NCBI GenBank assembly: GCA_963693285.1
Contig: OY848921.1
Location: 8,073,229-8,137,228, forward strand
Length of the DNA stretch: 64,000 nucleotides
Direction: 5' to 3'
DNA from: Xestospongia muta
Taxonomy: Eukaryota; Porifera; Demospongiae; Haplosclerida; Petrosiidae
The notes beneath the pieces were generated by a model that was not told where the DNA came from, did not search any database, and saw only the letters and a program-made list of their open reading frames with translations. The translations under genes and the position numbers were made by a program. Below, piece by piece: positions 1 to 12,933 of the stretch (the stretch's first letter is position 1; each line of letters begins with the position of its first letter).

Positions 1-199
1 ATACTCTTCTCCAAATGCTTCTCCTTTTGTTTCTTCCTTTCAATGCTTATCATCTCCTTTATTTACTATCCCTTGTTCATCTCATATTATCACTGATTTT
101 AGCTCTCCATTACCTCCACTACCACTAACCCTTATCACAATACCACCAGAAGAACAAGAGGTCACATCCCTATATTCATCAGTGAGTGTCTTACTGAGC

Positions 200-235
<36 letters not shown>

Positions 236-899
236 AGGACCAGGATAGGTGGTTATAAGTAATAAGGATCTTGCTATACTGAGGGAGAGAAGTCTTGATA
301 GACTTCTCTGAGTGGCACAGTGGTGAGGTACTCAGTGAAAAGATAAGTTAACTTTTAAACAATAATTTAAACAGAAGATGCCTCAGTAAACATTAAATTT
401 ACTTGTTCATGTAATACTCTTATAATTGGTTGTTTTTACCTTATAATGTACAATATTAGAGTGTCTTTATTGAATTAAAAAAAACTCAGTGTTATATTAT
501 TTTTATATATAGCCACCAGAAGGAAAGAATATTACAGATGTCATCTTTAAATTAAATTCGTGTAAAAGAAGTGATCCTAGTTCAGGGCAGAAAAGACAAT
601 TGAACTTAAGATCAGATAGGTTAGTTGACTATAATTATTAACTAGTCTCGATCCCAGACCCATTCATCTTTAGTAGTATGGAAGTCTGGGGTTGAGACTA
701 GACTACAGCATGCACAAACATTATTAATGTACCTGCAATTCCTTCTTTAGAATGATAGCATGTTTTGTCTCTTACAGTGAGTCAGTGAAAAAGCAAAGAA
801 TTGCTTCACCAGCTAGTTCCTTAATAAAACATACTCCATATAATCATCTTAATAGTGTGTCCCTGTTACCATGGGAAGATAAAAGTCCACAGGTACATG

Positions 900-954
<55 letters not shown>

Positions 955-2907
955 ATGAGAGTCATGTGACTTGCAACCAATCAAATACCTTGATATCAGT
1001 CAGGTGATGTCTTTTTATATTTATAATATACCGTTTTGGAACTTTACATCTTCCAAATATAATTTACTGTGGTTTTATGCAGAAAGACACACACACACAT
1101 ACACGTTTATATCATATCTATGTCTCTCCTCCACAGGAACTACCCTTAAGTACAATACCTAGCTTTGGTTTCAATCCATCTCTAACGTATAACCACAAAC
1201 TCTTACAAGCTGCTCCACCTTACCAATTGCCCCTTAATTTACCAACCCAATTACCTTCATCGCCTTCCAATACGATCTATTCTACTGCTAAAACGAAACA
1301 TGAATATAGCTCTAACTACCCTTGTATTAAAACTCATACAACAGCGAACCACACATGTGCTAGAACACGTGGGCTTCTTCAAAATTATAAAGCTTGTTCA
1401 AAAACAGTCTCTTCTGTGAATAGGTTGACTGCTAGCACAATTGGAAATCCTCAAAATCACACGATGCATCATTACCCTCCTCAAGTTCAAACTCAAGTAG
1501 AGACAACATTATCTAAGGAAGAGGAACCAATCCCAGATGACAAATATATTCTCATTCTTTTGAAATGGCAGGAAAATTTAAACAAGAAAAAAGGCACAGA
1601 AGGAGGTATTTTAGTTGAAAATGTGATCGACAGAGCTGTTCCTCCTGAAAATTTCCATTACATTACATCCAGTATACCTAGAGAAGGCGTTCCTGATGCG
1701 ATTCCCACGGCTTTAGTAGGTTGTGACTGTAGACAGTGCAGTGATTCATCTTTTTGTTGTCCTCACATGGCCGGACATAAACTTGCCTATACTAAAACAG
1801 GAAAAATCAGAGCTGACAAGGGCAATCCTATATATGAATGTAATTTAATGTGCATGTGTGAACGTGATTGTGTCAATAGAGTGGTCCAAAGAGGACGACG
1901 TTTTCCGGTGTGTATTTTTCGAACTCCTGACCGTGGTTGGGGTGTTAAAACTTGCGTGGCTCTTAAAAAAGGTACTTTTGTGACCGAATATGTAGGGGAA
2001 ATACTTACCACTGAAGAAGCTGAAAGGAGAGGGCAAGAATATGAGAAAATAGGATCAAATTATTTGTTTGACTTAGATTTTATTGAGGACCAGTCTATGT
2101 TCACTATTGATGCTACCCATTATGGCAATATATCACATTTTTTCAATCATTCGGTCAGTGAATGTAATGTAGTGTTTTGACCACACCCACTTTTAAATTG
2201 ATCCTTTTTTGAAGTGACTTTGTCATAATTGTGTTTTTCATTAACTGTGTTAGTTATTGGGATATGTATTAGGAATGGATCAGTTTTAGAGTAATATAAT
2301 TGGTCAATAATTGCATCATAATGATGTAATGCCTTTAATTCTAAGTACTAGGAGGTGATAAGTATGAAATAAATTTAAAACATGTTCCACCTCCTCAAAG
2401 TTACAATTTCAAGATTAACCCTAAAAATGTTTACCCTCAAAATATTAAAATAGTCATGTGTACTATCACTGCAACATAAGGATTAAATTAGTCCAACTTT
2501 AATGAGAGTAGAGTGTGTGCTTAGAGAAGTTTAAAACAGTTCAGATTTGTGTTTCTGTGATGATAGAATTGTTCTAGAATAACACCTTAAATAATCAATA
2601 ACAATAACAATTATAAACGTCTAACTGAAGGGACGTTTATAAAAATCAGTCTCTTACAATAAACTTTATAAGACACATTATTTTCTTCTTATTTCTCTAG
2701 TGCGATCCTAATCTTCAAGTCTATTCGGTATGGATCAATACATTAGATCCACGTTTACCTCACTTGGCATTATTTGCCACTCGTGATATTGCTAAAGATG
2801 AAGAACTGACATTTGATTATCAAATGGGACACAATATGTCGGCTAGTAAAAAAGGTAAAGTTCGATGTCTTTGTGGCTCTGAGAAGTGTGTAGGTTATCT
2901 GTTTTAA
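1..2907 (+). CDS. SUV39H: SUV39H-type histone H3K9 methyltransferase, 5' end outside the window
   Basis: Nuclear enzyme that would methylate histone H3 lysine 9 in heterochromatin. Exons I can splice in frame: 1-181 (reading frame starts at base 2), 513-619, 778-890, 1137-2153, 2701-2907. Exon 4 holds the pre-SET cysteines (GCDCRQCSDSSFCCPHM, then CNLMCMCERDCVNR) and the start of SET (RGWGVKTCVALKKGTFVTEY). The last intron splits the catalytic NHSCDPN motif after NHS. The final exon has the ELTFDY motif and a post-SET CLCGSEKC motif before TAA at 2905-2907. Before pre-SET there is the family's linker (LLKWQENLNKK, then ILVENVIDRAVPPENFHYI). The N-terminal chromodomain typical of the family is not visible and would lie upstream. 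The first three exons are Ser/Pro-rich and unconserved. Assignment to the SUV39H group is firm; orthology to SUV39H1 or SUV39H2 is not resolvable. Confidence 0.9.
203..232. repeat. (GA)n microsatellite
   Basis: About 15 GA units in SUV39H intron 1, some 20 bp after the donor. The sense strand is GA, unlike the CT-sense repeats that sit on acceptors elsewhere in the window. Confidence 0.95.
913..954. repeat. (TA)n(CA)n compound microsatellite
   Basis: Run of TA (about 913-940) passing into CA (941-954), in the intron before SUV39H exon 4. Confidence 0.95.
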
Positions 2908-3379
2908 AGTCCTCTTTAAACATAATAGTAGAAAATATTTTTCCATTGGTACTATATACTGAAAAACATTATCTAAATGTATTATTATTTTATTCCATAA
3001 TGAAAGAGATACTACTTTAATAACTCAAATACACAATAAGAGGGAGGGAAAGGATTTGATGATGTTACTATAAATAGTAACAAGTTTTGTGTGTTACTAT
3101 AATTATTTAGACTTTAGGTAAATTTAATATTTTAGGTTTCTACTTGTTTTATTGTTAAATTGTTAATAATTAATTAACATTATTGATAACTACACACAGG
3201 TGTCAATATTATAAAGCAACAATAATAATAATAATAACAATAATAATAATTAAAAAGTATTTGACCAATGAAAATGAAAATTTATTACTTCTTTGATATA
3301 AGTAATATTGAACAGTTTTGCTGTTCAAATAATTATATATAATGGAGTATCCTTAATGAAGGTTATGAGGGGGTCTACC
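2908..3379. other. Convergent 3' intergenic gap SUV39H / MANF
   Basis: AT-rich sequence between two convergent genes, presumably both 3' UTRs. It contains an imperfect AAT/AAC trinucleotide run (about 3217-3251). I see no ORF or structured RNA. Confidence 0.7.
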
Positions 3380-4249
3380 TCATAGTTCCACACGAGACTC
3401 TTTAAGTGTGTTAATTTTTGCAATAAGATCACTCTTTTCAACACACCCTCGACACTGCTCTCCCCATTGTGTTAAAATCTTTTTAAGTTTTTTTACTGGC
3501 AGGGACCACAGGTCAATATTTGCCCAGTCAATCTTTTCCTCTGAAAAGGAGAGACAAAAGAATATATGAAGCCATACCAAATAGTATTTCCTGTAATAAT
3601 AAATACATTAGAGTTTATTGATAGTAGTCATGGCAACCAACACTAAAATATAGTTAACAGTAAAGGAAGGAAATTTAAACGACATTGTTTTTTGACAATC
3701 TAAATGATGTAATTTATATTATGCAGTTCCTGAGATTCTCATGTAGAAATACGGGAATGAGCCTAAATGACTGTGTTGAAGAGTTGTCGCTTACCATATT
3801 TTAATTCACAAATCTGGCTGTCTTTTTTATTCAAGTCTTTACAAATCTTTTCAACGGGTTTGCCATAGGAGAGTGGCTTTGTAACTTCTGTGATGATTCT
3901 AGTGGCTGATGTGTCAGAGGCTCCAATATAGTAGCACTAGAAGTAGAGACAAAGTTAGGATGATGTAGCCTGCCTGTTGTTATTAAATGGTTAACATACA
4001 AATCTGTCTTCTTTTCCCGTTAATGTCTTGCAGAATGCCTTCAGTGCAACTTCAGACTTTTCTACATCCGACGTATCATCACCAGCATAATCAACAAACT
4101 TTTGTAATACACTGACGCATACTAGAGAAAAACAATATCACTTATTTCTTCATGATATCGCAACTAAACCTACCTACACACTCGTCGTTTTTTCCTTTCA
4201 CAGATATAACAAAGAGGGTCAAAATTAATGCTAAAAACAACGTCTTCAT
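3380..4249 (-). CDS. MANF: MANF/CDNF-type ER-resident neurotrophic factor
   Basis: Secretory-pathway protein of the ARMET family, which protects against ER stress. Four exons splice in frame: 4174-4249, 4000-4121, 3795-3936, 3380-3540, giving 166 aa. It starts with a signal peptide ([19 protein letters not shown]). The N-terminal saposin-like half contains the CVVC pair and [19 protein letters not shown]. The C-terminal SAP-like half carries [20 protein letters not shown], with the CRGC redox-type motif of the family (CKGC in vertebrates). The last residues, RVEL, match the position of the vertebrate RTDL ER-retrieval signal. The length fits the family. It is convergent with SUV39H. Upstream, about 160 bp separates its ATG from the tRNA gene. 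Confidence 0.95.
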
Positions 4250-4401
4250 TTTTTACAATAGTTTGTCGAATCTATGATGACAGTTAACTCTCCTTTGTAA
4301 TCTGGCGTTTCGTTTCGGATTCATACATATTTCCTGTAGTGGGACAGATGGCAAAATTTGATTGGCTAGAGGTATGGAGTGTCACGTGACACAGTTAAAA
4401 A

Positions 4402-4413
4402 GAAAAAAAAAAA
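4402..4413 (-). terminator. Pol III T-run terminator of tRNA-Gln
   Basis: A long T stretch on the minus strand follows the acceptor stem of the tRNA gene at once. The first T also serves as the encoded discriminator base. Confidence 0.8.
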
Positions 4414-4484
4414 GGTCCGACCGAGATTTGAACTCGGATCTTGGGATTCAGAGTCCCAGGTGCTAACCGTTACACCATCGGACC
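4413..4484 (-). tRNA. tRNA-Gln (anticodon CTG)
   Basis: Minus-strand cloverleaf. The acceptor stem GGTCCGA pairs with TCGGACC over 7 bp. The D-arm/A box reads TGGTGTAACGGTTAGCAC. The anticodon stem-loop GGGACTCTGAATCCC gives a seven-base loop with anticodon CTG. The T-arm/B box is CGAGTTCAAATCTCG. The discriminator is T, the 3' CCA is not encoded, there is no intron, and a poly-T terminator follows. It lies 53 bp beyond the CDK20 stop codon on the same strand. Confidence 0.97.
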
Positions 4485-4537
4485 GCACACGCTGAGAGAA
4501 TGTTACGTTGTAGAAATGATTTTTAATTACGACTGAG

Positions 4538-6539
4538 TTATTTCTTACAACAGAACATTTCACTGTATGGTTTTAAAAGTTTAGGATTAACTAGTGAGTG
4601 TTCCAAAGGAGAAAACACATCAAATGTACTGTGTCCAACAGGAGTTTTCCGTGAAGGAATTGGTAGCTCAGAGTGATGTGCAGGCAAAGGAGGAGTAAAA
4701 AAATAAGAGTGGAGTAAGGCCTGTTAGTTTGAACAAAATAAAGTCAAAGAAAATATGATTTTGTATTACTTCTGCAGCCGATAGTCTGTGTCTAGAATCA
4801 TAGATCAAAAAATGTTTCAACAAGTCAAGTGCCTTCAAAGTACACAAAACAGTTTAAAACAGCTGATATTAAAATAAGGTAATTTAAAATGTGTCTAACC
4901 TCGGGAGAAGCATCAGGAACGACTTCTTCCATTGGAGTAGGAGGCATGTCAGCAAATGATATTTTATGGTAATCAGGTAGTCCACTCATCCCCTAAAGAA
5001 AGGGAGCAATGATGGTGAATTTACTGGTAATTTCTTACTGGCCAAATTGTTTCATTGGGAGTACCTAGTATTCGTAATACATAACACAACTGATCAATGT
5101 CATTTTCACCCTGTAACAAAATCACATGACCTGTAGTGTCGTATATATTATTTACCGGGAAGAGAGGGGAGTTGTTTAACATCTCACCAAAAATGCATCC
5201 AACTGCCCTAATGATTGAGTTAGAATAATCCATCAATTTAATGTGATTTTTTATGTACTCTGTGTATGTAGCAAATCTGATAGAATATTTTCTTTTAAAA
5301 ATGTGTGTATGTCTGTACATGCATGTGTGAGAGAGAAAGTATGTATATCGTACCACATATCAACACCATTATCGTACTGACGAGCTCCATATAACAATTC
5401 AGGAGCTCTGTACCATCTACACAACAAAAATTAGACAACAACACTAACAAGAACAAACATACCTCGTAGCTACTTGATGACTATAAAGACGATCACGTTC
5501 TTTAGAGAAAACACGAGCAAGACCAAAATCGGCTATTTTCAAGTGACCAGTAGGACTTATAAGGAGATTGGCGGGCTTTAAATCCTATACATACATGTAT
5601 CAAACATACGCATACAAATGTCTATATTTCATGCCTACTCTATGCATGATGTTGTTGTCATGGAGATAAGCCACACCTTTAAGTAACATTGTCATGTAGC
5701 TTTTGATCTGTGCCTATGTGTAGATCAAATTTAATAAGATTTACAAAAAAATGGTTCATTACCTCTGTGAGAGGTATTGCAGTATTACGTATCACCTCAG
5801 CAAGATCTGATAACATGTAATCAAAAACTAGAACAAACCCTGGGCCAGAAGGGAACATCTCTCTTAAACGTATTACCTAAAGAACAATAGAATATTGAAT
5901 TACACAGACATTAATTAGCTTCTTAAAATTAGTAGAAAATGATCATAATCTAATCTACATTTTAAAAAATGAAAAATTACAAAACAAACTGAAGCGCGTC
6001 AATTATGAATAAAACTAAACAAAATAGAAGTTTATAGCTTTGGAACGAAATCTGCATTGTTACAGTTATTAATAGAATGCAGAATGCCATATTTTTAAGT
6101 ACTAATTTACTCTATAATGATGAATAATTACAGGGGTAGGAAAGGGCCTTAGGCTTGTACCCCCACTCTCACCTCCCTTGAAGTAAAGCTAAGGGAAGGC
6201 AGAATTCTTTATAATATTATAACCTTTTACTCTATGATCTCAATCCCTGACTTACATGATGATTCTCTCCACTTTCTTGCAATGCTTTAATTTCTCTACA
6301 AACAACAAAATACACACACTATCTAAAATGTATTAGATCTATATACCTTAATGCTGCATTGGGTATGCCATCCTCTGGTTTCTTGAGGTGCACTCGTTTC
6401 AAAGCAACCAATTCTCCAGTCTATGGAAAGTGACTATAAGGAAAGACACAATGTTTTCTCTTACTTGAGTGTGTCTGGCCTTTAAGACTACTCCGTGAGC
6501 TCCTTCACCAATTCTACCGAGTATCTTGTAATTGTCCAT
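4538..6539 (-). CDS. CDK20: Cyclin-dependent kinase 20 (cell cycle-related kinase, CCRK)
   Basis: Ser/Thr kinase of the CDK family, known in animals for ciliary and CDK-activating roles. Twelve exons splice in frame: 6465-6539, 6347-6420, 6256-6295, 5763-5876, 5639-5713, 5463-5584, 5354-5416, 5156-5207, 5039-5110, 4900-4992, 4770-4832, 4538-4720, giving 341 aa. Seen motifs: glycine loop [14 protein letters not shown]-binding lysine in LVALKRVHL, catalytic [14 protein letters not shown] in [10 protein letters not shown], and APE in [19 protein letters not shown]. The CDK20-specific [20 protein letters not shown] and C-terminal [12 protein letters not shown] segments are present. Most introns are near 50 bp; the 379-bp intron at 5877-6255 is the outlier. 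The stop lies 53 bp from the tRNA gene. Confidence 0.95.
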
Positions 6540-6814
6540 CATAGTAAACAAACGAATTTCCCTCCATTGGAATCTTTTGATATTATTTTCTAATTAAGCA
6601 ACTTTAAATTTAATGCCGTATATATGCTTTTGCTCTATATGTCATGTGTTACTGAAGGTGGTTGTAGCCATAGGTTGACAAACCTTGCTCATCTGAAGAA
6701 AGTTACAAATCTTTGCTATAAGTATTAGTAAAAGAAATGGCTTTCTAGTGATTGACAAAGTGTAAGTTTTCAATCTGAATGGCTCCTACCTGAAGCAACC
6801 ATGTTTTGTGTTTG

Positions 6815-6847
<33 letters not shown>

Positions 6848-7001
6848 TGTTTGTGCCCAATGATGAGAATAAGGCGAAGATGAGACAAATATTCTGGAAC
6901 TACTAATTGTTCCATAATAATAGAATATAAAATCAATGAAATTATAAAAAACATTTGAGGGCACTGATCAATAACAACAAAAATACATTAAATTAATTAA
7001 G
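6540..7001. other. CDK20 upstream / MTMR14 downstream gap with (GT)n repeat
   Basis: Both flanking genes are on the minus strand. The gap holds a (GT)n run at about 6816-6846. I see no coding signal. Confidence 0.7.
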
Positions 7002-8350
7002 TTAATTAGGTTTTGGAAAGTATCCCATTACTCGATCCCACAATCCACCTAGCATACCAGTAGCCCCGCCCCCTCTGGTATCTGACAAGGGGAGGGAACT
7101 ACTTGGTGGTATGGCAGAATTGTAAGCTTTACAAAATAGTTCACGTAGATATAGTAAGCGTTGTGATCTTAATGAGCTTTGATCAATAGGGATCTCCTCA
7201 CTACATTAAACACAAGAGAATATAATAAATGAAGTACACATAAATGTAGAAAATATAATTACATGTAATACATGTACATAAGAAATATAACTAGTATATG
7301 TATATATATATATATATATATATAATGTATTATATATAATATATTAGTATAATGTATTATGTATAATGTATTATGTATAATGTATTAGCATAATGTATTA
7401 TGTATAATGTATTAGTATAATGTATTAGTATAATGTATTATGTATAATGTATTAGTATATGTTAGTCTGAAAAGGCAATACTTACCTACTAAAAATAGAC
7501 TTGGGTGAAGAAAGAGATGATATTCCATGAAGAAAAGAAGGTTGGTAAAGACACTGTCCATCTTTAGCACTAAGGGAGACTTTCTTTAAACTACTAAAGA
7601 CAAAAATTACAACATTGATCATAAAATTAATACCACTCACCTGTCCAACGGATTTGAAGTATCCAAAGGAGGTGTGACCAAGTCTTGACGCTCATCTAAT
7701 GTCTTTTTTGCCAGTCCATTTAATGAATCTTCAGATTGTGTAACAAAACAGTTAGCTCCTGTAATTATTGCTGTATGTCCATTAAGAGTGGGTGTGGCAG
7801 GACCAAGTGAATATTCATCAGAAGTTATGTATCGAAGGAAATCAAAACAAAAATAAAGAACCTACAAACAATTTAAGTTAATTGATAAAATAATAAATTT
7901 TATTACTACCTCTTCTCTTTTACGTAATCTTTCTTCAAACTTATGCCTATATTAAGAATGAGAATGTCATGTGACAGTCATATGACAATCACATGATGAC
8001 TGAACTTACCCAAATATAAACCAATCATAAGCTAATGTTAAATATAGTATCTCCATTGGACTGAGAGATTTGTGGGCGAGGCCATCCTACACAAGAAAAT
8101 AAATATCGTTGTTACACTTCATTAGTGGGTGTGGTTTACTTACAGCCCACAGAGACAGTCTCAGTAATGAGATCAGGAGAGGTGTCCGATCCCATCCTGC
8201 TACACAATGTATTAGGATTCCACCTTCCTCTATCAAATAAAGTAAAAATTTATAATATAATTGATTAAAATAAAGTTACCAAATTTTAGATAATGTAATA
8301 ATAGTTTGAGATAATTCTGAGTATGTTGAATAATATCCCATGACTAGAGA

Positions 8351-8382
<32 letters not shown>

Positions 8383-9921
8383 TTGAAATTGAACATACAT
8401 TCTAGTTAGAGTCACACCTGATATTCTAAAAAGTTAATTCCAACAGATTCTGGAAGTGGACTAGGTACTGAAATCACAGCATCGTTGAGCGGCTATAGAA
8501 AAAAACAGTAAAACCACACCCCTTACTAGCACACCACACCCCCTACTAATAACACACCAAACTCCAGTTATATCGAAGTTCTTTTGGCCTTTGACTCTTT
8601 TCTCTGTACTGTATAAAAAACTCACAACCTACAAATGAAGAGAACTAAAATATAACATCTTCCTGATTTACCTGGATAAGGCATTGAAGCAAGATTAAAT
8701 TTAGAGTACCAAAGATCATCAGCTTTCTCTGATGATGTTAATCTGAAGGTTGGCGTTAATTGTAGGGTTATCCCTATTTTAAGTCATGTGACTTACGTTA
8801 GTCCGTATTGTGTTTTTCTCATTTCCACCATTAGATCACAGATTAGTTTAACACCGAGTGTGTGTATCAATTGTGAGTCAAAGTCTCTGATTTGATCAAC
8901 TAACGTCTGATCACTACATGATAAAGATTATTATAGTTAATTGAATATTTATTTCATCCATTCATCCATTGATCCGTCCATCCATCCATCCATTCATCCA
9001 TCCTACGAAGGTCTCTGTTCTTGCTGACGCTGTAAATCGCCATTGCTATCTCCAGTCACTTTATCTCTTCCTGAAAGAAACACAATGAAATGAAAAGGAT
9101 AAAATGTGTTATAAGAAGGAAAACACATAAACACATTGAGTGTTATATTACCAGAGAAAATCCAATCCCATCCGCTTCTTCCATATAACTCCATAGGTGT
9201 GGCCAGCGTAGAAGATCGACAGATGTTCTGAAGATAAAAAGTTTATCATTAAAATAACTAACAATGACACATAATATATTATAATAATTTATCAGATAAC
9301 GATCTATGTTAACATGTATTAATATTAGACAAAACATAACAACATCCTTTATCTAATTTCCACGACATTTAGTAACTAGATTAAACAAACGTTGTAATAT
9401 TGACCTTGTTATTTAAGAGTATTACAGGGACCGGAAACCGACAAAGACTACGGGCCATTTTTGATGCCTTGAATAGATCTTGAAGTTTATTAGCATTATT
9501 GATGGTTTCACTGATAATGCATGAATAAGGAGATAGAAACATAACAGACAGAGTCTTTACCTATTTTTAGTGTCCTCAACATGACCTTCTAGGATAACCA
9601 GCTGGGCAGGATAATGAGGACACAGCTGTCCATCTCTGTTATTTACGGTCTGTAGATTTAATAGTAACAGACCAAGAGTTTAATTGTATACCTGTACGTG
9701 ATAATCTCTGGCTAATAAATGAAGACACATTTTTTCCACAACTTCATACTATATGGGAAAAGGAGAGAGGGAGAGAAAAGAGTGAATTAATACAATCATT
9801 ACATTACTCTTTTGTCATCGTGCCGAGCTCTATAAGGTGTTGTTCGGTTAGCAAAAAACTCGATGAGTTCCTCCAGACATTCAGAAGTCACTACACTGTT
9901 ACTAACATCTGCTTCTGCCAT
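7002..9921 (-). CDS. MTMR14: Myotubularin-related phosphoinositide 3-phosphatase 14
   Basis: Phosphatase of the myotubularin family (hJumpy), expected to remove the 3-phosphate of PI3P and PI(3,5)P2 and to restrain autophagy. Seventeen exons splice in frame to 543 aa: 9808-9921, 9692-9748, 9561-9649, 9405-9510, 9152-9227, 9007-9070, 8797-8913, 8672-8742, 8558-8628, 8418-8492, 8280-8343, 8144-8229, 8010-8086, 7910-7946, 7641-7861, 7486-7593, 7002-7200. Landmarks: KLQDLFKASKMAR, ELYGRSGWDWIFSG, QNYLKLLLHYLK and the active site HCVAGWDRT, where the CX5R cysteine and arginine are intact, so it should be active. AYDWFIFG follows. The C-terminal tail is shorter than in vertebrates. The acceptor at 8343 is preceded by a CT microsatellite on the sense strand. 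Confidence 0.93.
7293..7460. repeat. (TA)n plus ATGTATTATGTATA-like minisatellite
   Basis: A TA run (about 7298-7322) followed by about ten tandem variants of a 12-14 bp unit, in the last intron of MTMR14. Confidence 0.85.
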
Positions 9922-10200
9922 TGCTACATGTCAAAACTCCAAATGCCATTTTAAATATTTTAGCCACACCTTAAATGCTCACAATATTATTATAATGGAT
10001 ATAATACGGTGAGTTTATAAAAATGGGTGGAGTTAAAGTTGTCCATCTTAGTAGTCTTGAGAGTGTGACTTTTGTATGTAAGTCACAAATTAATCAGACA
10101 ATTGAAAATGAAGATAAAAACAAACGTAAAAACTTGAATAAAACCACGTAGTAGTAAACTAAACAAGTTCTAATTGAGTAAGGTTTAGTAATTGTGATGA
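9922..10200. other. MTMR14 upstream / SIN1 3' flank
   Basis: 279 bp between two minus-strand genes, containing the MTMR14 promoter by position. I see no further feature. Confidence 0.6.
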
Positions 10201-12933
10201 CTACTCATTTCTTGATCCTAACTTCGACCCTCGTCTTGTCTTTCCAGAATCCTTCTTCTCATCATATTCACTTCGTACTGTACTGGACACATCAGCGAGA
10301 ATAAAGTTAACCTTAGCAACAATCTCCTCTAATAAAAAAAGAAAAATCATTTTCTCTATCAAATATATAAACAACTTTACTTGCTATACTATGAGAAGCT
10401 TCAAAGTCCATGTTTTTTAACCCTTCTTTGACGATTCTGATAATTCTAAATGTATTTGTACCAGTAAGACGTTCCTCTAACATCTCACAACTATATATTT
10501 CATTTATATCATAGTTCATCTACATGGAGGATGAGATAGGTAGATAAATTGATAGATGGCTGAACACATATAGTGATGAATGAATGGATAGAAAATCATT
10601 TAGATGACACTGACTGGTTTCATAGCCTTCAAGAACCCACGTCCAGGAGAGTCAATTGGTTGCACTTCAATCCTTTGAGAATCAACACCTGATTTGAGAG
10701 AGAGAGAGACAATATCAACAAATAATCAAAGAAGTGGATATGTACCTAGTTGTACTCGAGTATTAGATCTCATCCTTTGTATCATTGTGACGTTAAATGA
10801 CTGAATAAAATGGACAACAAAAATTGTAATAATGGACATATATTTGTTATAATGGACATATATTTGTTATAAGGGACGTATATGTTATAATGGATGTATA
10901 TTTGTAATAATGGACATGTATTTGTTATAATAGATGTATATTTGTAATAATGGACATATATTTGTTATAATGGACATATATTTGTTATAATGGACATATA
11001 TTTGTTATAAGGGACGTATATTTGTAATAATGGACATATATTTGTTATAATGGACATATATTTGTGATAATGGACTCACTTCGTAACGATGTCCAGTAAG
11101 AATAACTTTTTGAGCTATTTTTTGTTCTGATGCTGAATTACTATTTTCCTCGTCTGACAACGATAATCTTCCTACAACAAGTCACATGATCAACAGCTAC
11201 CAGCACAAAATACTCACGTATATTACGAACAAGCATGAAATCCATTGTTCCTTGACTGCTTAATAAACTTGTTAAGTTAACAAATTCACCTGGAGAATCT
11301 TTTCTTTCTAACTCATATCCTGAGGGGAGGGAGGGAGAAGGGTGACACATGTTACCATAACAACATTTAAATACCATGAATTTGAAGTCTCCGTTTTCTG
11401 ATAACTCGTGTAAGTATTTCGCTCATTTCTATGTCCAGACTTTCAACTGCTATTGTCGAGAATCCACCATTTTCATAGTAACTATAGTAGCACGTGAAAG
11501 TCACACGACAATCACATGTCATTGCTTACACTTTTACAATTGTGTATTTTTTTGAACCATCTTCATCATCTTTGTTAGTTTCAGGAGATTGAGACTAGAT
11601 ATAAAGATATAAAAATCACTAGCATTACCTCATTCATCCATTCATCCATTCTGTCTGTCCATCCGTCCATTTATTCCTTTAAAACAGTACCTCAACAATT
11701 CCAAGATATTTAAAACCAAATTTGGAAATAAAGTCATCTCTCTGTAACTCGGGAAGATCTATATCAATCTCACCGTCATCATCGGCTATCATCACTGAAT
11801 AATTCTGAACACTTTTCTATTATACCAAACAGGTTAGATATGTACATGGAAATATTGAAATCTCACAAGATTTAAATGTTCACGTCCTTCTTCTATGTAC
11901 TTCCAAAATGTAAAGCCAATCAAATCTTCAATAGTAGCCGTGTCTGTAAATAATTTTTAAAATTCCTAATTTGTTCCTTTATTTATCCATTCATCCATCC
12001 ATCTGTTTATCTTACGTAGTACAGTCACTTTCAAAGGATTCAAGGGGTCCTGTAAAGATAAATTAAGACCCCTGTCATTTAAAATTTAATTCTTTTAAAT
12101 AAAATTTACCTTAGCCATAGCTAAAAATATACAATACTTGTTAGTTGTAGCTGAGCCATGGTTCTACAAATAGAATCATTATGATGTCGATATGATGTAA
12201 TGAGTACCTCTCCATTGTATTTGCTATATTTGAAGAAAGGATTAGCCGTCTTCTTGGCTTGTTCAGCTAGTAATCTTGTTAAAGGGGAGGGTCCAGTAGG
12301 GTGGGGCTTGATTGGTTGTGGCGAAAATAAACTTTTGTCAACTGAATGGACAAATTAATAAGAAGATAAAAAACAAAATTACCATACTTAGCTCCAATGG
12401 AGTTGCTTGCCACGGGACACTCTTTACTTGACTTGCCTTTTTCCTATATCACATGAGGATCATGTGATTGAGTACCTAGTCATGTGACTCACTTCCTTTG
12501 TTCCATTATTTGAAACATATCAGAGGTATTTTTCATTGGAGGACGACGAGAGAGAGTCGGACTTGCTTGAATATCATAAGAAGCAGCGACATTGCTTTGT
12601 GCTCTTCTCTCCACTTGCTTACTAAGAGTACGAAAGAAACAAATTTATAATAACGTTTATATTATAAACTTACAATCTTTGCTGCATTCGTAGTGATTTC
12701 TTCTGAAATGAATGGTCATTTTGTATTTCTTGCTCAACATCTTCATTAACCATTATTAGTTCACACATTCCTAAGTTATAGTAAAAGACAAACCAAATAA
12801 GAAAATAAAATAAAATTAAATACAATCATGTCTTGTTGCCGTAATCACAGTCTAATGTACCTGTATCATCACTGGTTACAAAGGAGTGTCTTATATGAGC
12901 TAGTAGCATTTTCTTATCATCAAAGAAGGCCAT
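10201..12933 (-). CDS. MAPKAP1: TORC2 subunit SIN1
   Basis: Scaffold and substrate-recruiting subunit of TOR complex 2. About 17 short exons run from the ATG at 12933 to a TAG at 10201-10203, roughly 500 aa (the sum is approximate). The N-terminus shows the family signature AHIRHSFVTSDDTGMCE. A basic, Gln-rich stretch and NPFFKYSKYNGENHGSA follow. The CRIM core includes IEDLIGFTFWKYIEEGRE and IADDDGEIDIDLPEL before KFGFKYLGIVE. The Ras-binding-like segment around 11220-11480 (YELERKDSPGEFVNL) and the C-terminal PH region (GHRYESFNVTMIQRMRSNT, VQLGVDSQRIEVQPI) are recognisable. The protein ends in a basic tail (RRGSKLGSRNE). An intron at 10801-11080 carries a 20-bp minisatellite. Confidence 0.92.
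10825..11075. repeat. 20-bp minisatellite in SIN1 intron
   Basis: About twelve tandem copies of a unit close to TTATAATGGACATATATTTG, with small substitutions (GGACGT, GGATGT variants). Confidence 0.93.

Noticed and set aside
4366..4563. 65-codon minus-strand ORF
   Set aside because: Runs through the tRNA-Gln gene and the last CDK20 codons in a wrong frame.
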